Positions 61,948 to 64,000 of a stretch of 64,000 nucleotides of DNA are shown one piece after another. The position numbers and the translations under genes were made by a program. The DNA comes from Olsenella profusa DSM 13989 (GTDB lineage: Bacteria > Actinomycetota > Coriobacteriia > Coriobacteriales > Atopobiaceae). The stretch is taken from the NCBI RefSeq assembly GCF_030811115.1, contig NZ_JAUSQK010000001.1:1550001-1614000 (forward strand). The letters are read 5' to 3'. The notes beneath the pieces are model-generated. The model saw only the letters and a list, made by a program, of their open reading frames with translations, did not search any database and was not told the DNA's origin. Position 1 is the stretch's first letter; every line of letters starts with the position of its first letter.

Positions 61948-62787
61948 TTAGGCACTCAGGGCTTGGGGGGCCTCCTGTGGGTTCCAGAGACTGCCCGTGA
62001 GCGCCTTCCGTGCCTCGAGGAGCGCCTCGCAGAACACGTTGCCATGCGGCACGCTTGCGCGCACGAGCCGACCGTTGCGATAGGCAAGGAGCCGGTAGCG
62101 CGGAACCGGCTTCCACAGGGCCTTCTCATCGTCGGTGCCCAGGGGTGTGGTGGCAAAGAGGAGCGTGTCATCCTTGGGCTGGAAGCAGTAGAGCGTCGTG
62201 CTCGATGTGTTGGTGTGCACGTAGGTATAGCTGCCATCGTCCAAGACGAGGTTAAGCTTGTTGAGGTTTCCCAGCTGTGTGATGGAGCCTGCCAAAGCCG
62301 AGAAGGTCTGGTCAAAGCCCAGGTTGCCACCTGCGCGCAGCACGGCCTCGTTGATGATGTCCATCAGGAACAACGACATGCGCTCGGAATCCGTCTGGCC
62401 GGCCGTGCGCTCCTCATATCCCCAGAGCATGCCCTCATTGAACAGGATGCCATTGTGGATGAGCGTCCAGTCGCGCCCCATGATGTCCGTCTGCAGGAAG
62501 GGGTGGCAGTTGGGCTCGGAAAGGGCTCCGCAGGTGGCATTGCGGATGTGCGCCTGCATATGGCGCGCCACGATGGGCTCTCTGAGCAGTGTGGGAAGCA
62601 GGGACGATGCGTATGCGGGAACGGGCTCGCGCCAGAGCCGCACGTTGTCCTGTGAGGCGGGGACGGCGTCGTCACGATAGGTGAGGCCCCATCCATGGGG
62701 ATGCTGGCGGCTGTGGGTGTAGAACTCAGCGAGATAGGGGCTGGCGTTTATGGGTGAGGCCGCATTGACGGCAAACAGCTCGCACAT
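61948..62787 (-). CDS. class II glutamine amidotransferase (YafJ/EgtC-like)
   Basis: A 279-residue N-terminal-nucleophile amidohydrolase. After removal of Met1, Cys2 ('MCELFAVNA') is the catalytic nucleophile. 'HPHGWGLTY', 'ARHMQAHIRNATCGALSEPNCHPF' and 'LIHNGILFN' form the glutamine pocket. It belongs to the GATase_4 group that acts alone or with unknown partners. The upstream gap is shared with the cysK leader on the other strand. Confidence 0.87.
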   Translation of the reverse strand: MCELFAVNAASPINASPYLAEFYTHSRQHPHGWGLTYRDDAVPASQDNVRLWREPVPAYASSLLPTLLREPIVARHMQAHIRNATCGALSEPNCHPFLQTDIMGRDWTLIHNGILFNEGMLWGYEERTAGQTDSERMSLFLMDIINEAVLRAGGNLGFDQTFSALAGSITQLGNLNKLNLVLDDGSYTYVHTNTSSTTLYCFQPKDDTLLFATTPLGTDDEKALWKPVPRYRLLAYRNGRLVRASVPHGNVFCEALLEARKALTGSLWNPQEAPQALSA

Positions 62788-63030
62788 GAGAGGAATCCTT
62801 CTTGGACGGTACGTACGGACGGTGGTGGATGGCTGACAGGCAACACGTGCAACAGATACGGCGGTGCATGCCCATGACCGTCTCCCCCCGTATGCATCCG
62901 GCGTTCCTGCTCAGTGTACCCCATGCGTCAGGATATGCCGTTACGTCTTTGTTGCGCCGCATCGACGTTTCCTATCACAGGCGTACGCATATGACTATAC
63001 CCCTGCGACGAATAATTCCTACCATTTTGC

Positions 63031-63059
63031 TTGACATTGCAGGGGTCGGGTCATAGATT
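63031..63059 (+). promoter_or_regulatory. promoter of the cysK leader transcript
   Basis: TTGACA (63031-63036), a 17-base spacer, then TAGATT (63054-63059). This is close to the consensus promoter and the best in the window. Transcription should begin near 63066, leaving a 260-base leader before cysK. Confidence 0.85.
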
Positions 63060-63103
63060 GTCTTCCAGGAGCATAGGACATCGATCGACAAGGGGAGAGG
63101 AGC

Positions 63104-63190
63104 ATGCCCGTGCGTCAGTGCATCGCACCATGTTGTTGTACGCCCGCGCTCCCTTCGCCGTGTCGCACGGATGTTCGTAGCATACGCTAG
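63104..63190 (+). CDS. poly-cysteine leader peptide of cysK
   Basis: A 28-codon frame with GGGGAGAGG 4 bases before its ATG. It has five cysteines, at codons 6, 10-12 (three consecutive TGT) and 20. It lies between a strong promoter and an intrinsic terminator, upstream of cysteine synthase. This is the layout of amino-acid attenuation: when charged tRNA-Cys is scarce the ribosome should stall at the TGT triplet and alter folding so the terminator does not form. Cys-rich upstream frames acting on cysteine genes are known in mycobacteria. The exact anti-terminator pairing was not resolved. Confidence 0.8.
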   Translation: MPVRQCIAPCCCTPALPSPCRTDVRSIR

Positions 63191-63238
63191 CCTGCATCCG
63201 GTCGGGCGCCATGCCCCTCACTCAGACACAGGTTGAAC

Positions 63239-63262
63239 GGGACGCCGTAGCGTCCCTTTTTT
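63239..63262 (+). terminator. intrinsic terminator (attenuator) in the cysK leader
   Basis: GGGACGC (63239-63245) and GCGTCCC (63250-63256) form a perfect seven-pair stem with loop CGTA, followed by six T. It lies 49 bases after the leader-peptide stop and 65 bases before cysK. With the strong promoter ahead of it, it should cut off cysK transcription unless disrupted. Confidence 0.9.
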
Positions 63263-63327
63263 GTGGGCGTCCTGCTCGGCTGGTCATAGGTTCAAGTTGG
63301 GAACGCATGTCATTTGGAGGAAGCACC

Positions 63328-64000
63328 ATGAAGTATGCAAGCAAGGTAGAGTCCGTCATTGGTTCCACGCCCCTCATCGATCTCTCGGTCCTCGCAGATG
63401 GCGCGGCCACCGTCCTGGGCAAGTACGAGGCAACGAACCCCGGTGGATCCGTGAAGGATCGTATCGCCAAGGCCATGGTCGACGCTGCCGAGGGGGACGG
63501 CAGCCTCAGGCCCGGCGGCACCATCATCGAGCCTACGAGCGGCAACACCGGTGTCGGGCTGGCGATGATCGCGGCCGAGCGCGGCTACAGGATGGTGCTC
63601 GTCATGCCCGAGACCATGTCCATCGAGCGGCGCAAGCTTGCTGCCAGCTACGGTGCGCAGATCGTGCTCACGCCGGGTCCCGAAGGCATGACCGGTGCCG
63701 TCAGGCGGGCCGACGAGCTCAAGGACGAGACCCTCGGCGCCATCGTCGCTGGCCAGTTTGTGAACCCCGCGAACCCCGAGGCCCACTACAAGACCACGGG
63801 CCCCGAGGTCTGGACCGACACCGATGGCACGGTCGATGCCTTCGTGGCCGGTGTCGGCACGGGCGGTACCGTGAGCGGTGCCGGTAGGTACCTCAAGGAA
63901 CGGAGGTCCTCGGTGAGGGTCGTTGCCGTCGAGCCGGCGGAGAGCCAGGTGCTTGCCGGCAAGCCCTCTGGATCCCATCGCATCCAGGGAATCGGTGCCG
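63328..64000 (+). CDS. cysK: cysteine synthase (O-acetylserine sulfhydrylase), N-terminal part
   Basis: A PLP enzyme that makes cysteine from O-acetylserine and sulfide. The visible 224 codons show 'VIGSTPLIDLS', PLP lysine in 'NPGGSVKDRIAKAM', 'IIEPTSGNTGVGLAM', the conserved 'MPETMSIERRKLAASYGAQ', and the phosphate loop 'GVGTGGTVSGAGRYL'. GGAGG lies 7 bases before the ATG. The gene runs off the window. It is preceded by a poly-cysteine leader peptide and terminator, so cysteine supply probably controls it. A cystathionine beta-synthase-like relative is less likely given the leader. Confidence 0.94.
   Translation, partial: MKYASKVESVIGSTPLIDLSVLADGAATVLGKYEATNPGGSVKDRIAKAMVDAAEGDGSLRPGGTIIEPTSGNTGVGLAMIAAERGYRMVLVMPETMSIERRKLAASYGAQIVLTPGPEGMTGAVRRADELKDETLGAIVAGQFVNPANPEAHYKTTGPEVWTDTDGTVDAFVAGVGTGGTVSGAGRYLKERRSSVRVVAVEPAESQVLAGKPSGSHRIQGIGA

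Overview
This 64 kb window comes from a high-GC Gram-positive chromosome. The best guess is an actinobacterium of the class Coriobacteriia (Olsenella/Atopobium-like). That guess rests on the strong GC bias with GTG starts, many Tat-type lipoproteins, purine-rich Shine-Dalgarno sites, a BceRS-BceAB-type module, and a probable raiA-type RNA beside comF. No rRNA or taxonomic marker is present, so the placement is inference.

Region 1 (1-8.7 kb, minus strand) is a branched-chain amino acid operon in the order leuA-ilvB-ilvN-ilvC-ilvB'-ilvA-ilvD (ilvD cut by the window edge). It carries two different acetolactate synthase catalytic subunits and one regulatory subunit. A 480-base leader lies upstream of leuA. 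Region 2 (8.7-12.6 kb, minus) is a polar amino acid ABC transporter operon ending in a cytidylate-kinase-like gene. Region 3 (12.7-21 kb, plus) holds an aminotransferase plus Gfo/Idh/MocA oxidoreductase pair, a membrane protein, and a two-component system followed by an ABC exporter of the antimicrobial-peptide sensing/detoxification type.

Region 4 (21-38 kb, plus) holds an iron alcohol dehydrogenase, metG-rsmA-tatD, comF, a structured RNA candidate, a solute-binding lipoprotein, hpf, a DegV protein, a 3-hydroxyisobutyrate-dehydrogenase-like enzyme, a NYN/OST-HTH protein, a thiouracil-desulfurase-like/purine nucleoside phosphorylase fusion, and two tandem Tat lipoproteins. Region 5 (38-48 kb) holds tRNA-Thr, an IS110-family element, an iron ABC transporter, a SpoIIE-type phosphatase with an RsbV-RsbW fusion, and tRNA-Gly and tRNA-Cys. 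Region 6 (48-64 kb) holds a cysteine desulfurase-mnmA pair, a DUF559-type nuclease-fold gene flanked by two copies of a palindromic repeat, fruA, a proline-rich membrane protein, a broken puuD, htpG, a DnaQ-like exonuclease, a class II glutamine amidotransferase, and cysK behind a poly-cysteine leader peptide with a terminator.

Three themes stand out. First, amino-acid-sensing leaders: a clear Cys-Cys-Cys leader peptide before cysK, and a weaker leucine candidate before leuA. Second, three sequence-unrelated families of intergenic palindromic word arrays share one architecture: short words at a fixed spacing (20, 21 or 32 bases), then the same words inverted. One family flanks the DUF559 nuclease gene, resembling REP elements around RAYT genes. 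Third, there are unusual fusions and enzyme variants (TudS-like/PNP, RsbV/RsbW, and an acetolactate synthase lacking its conserved tryptophan).
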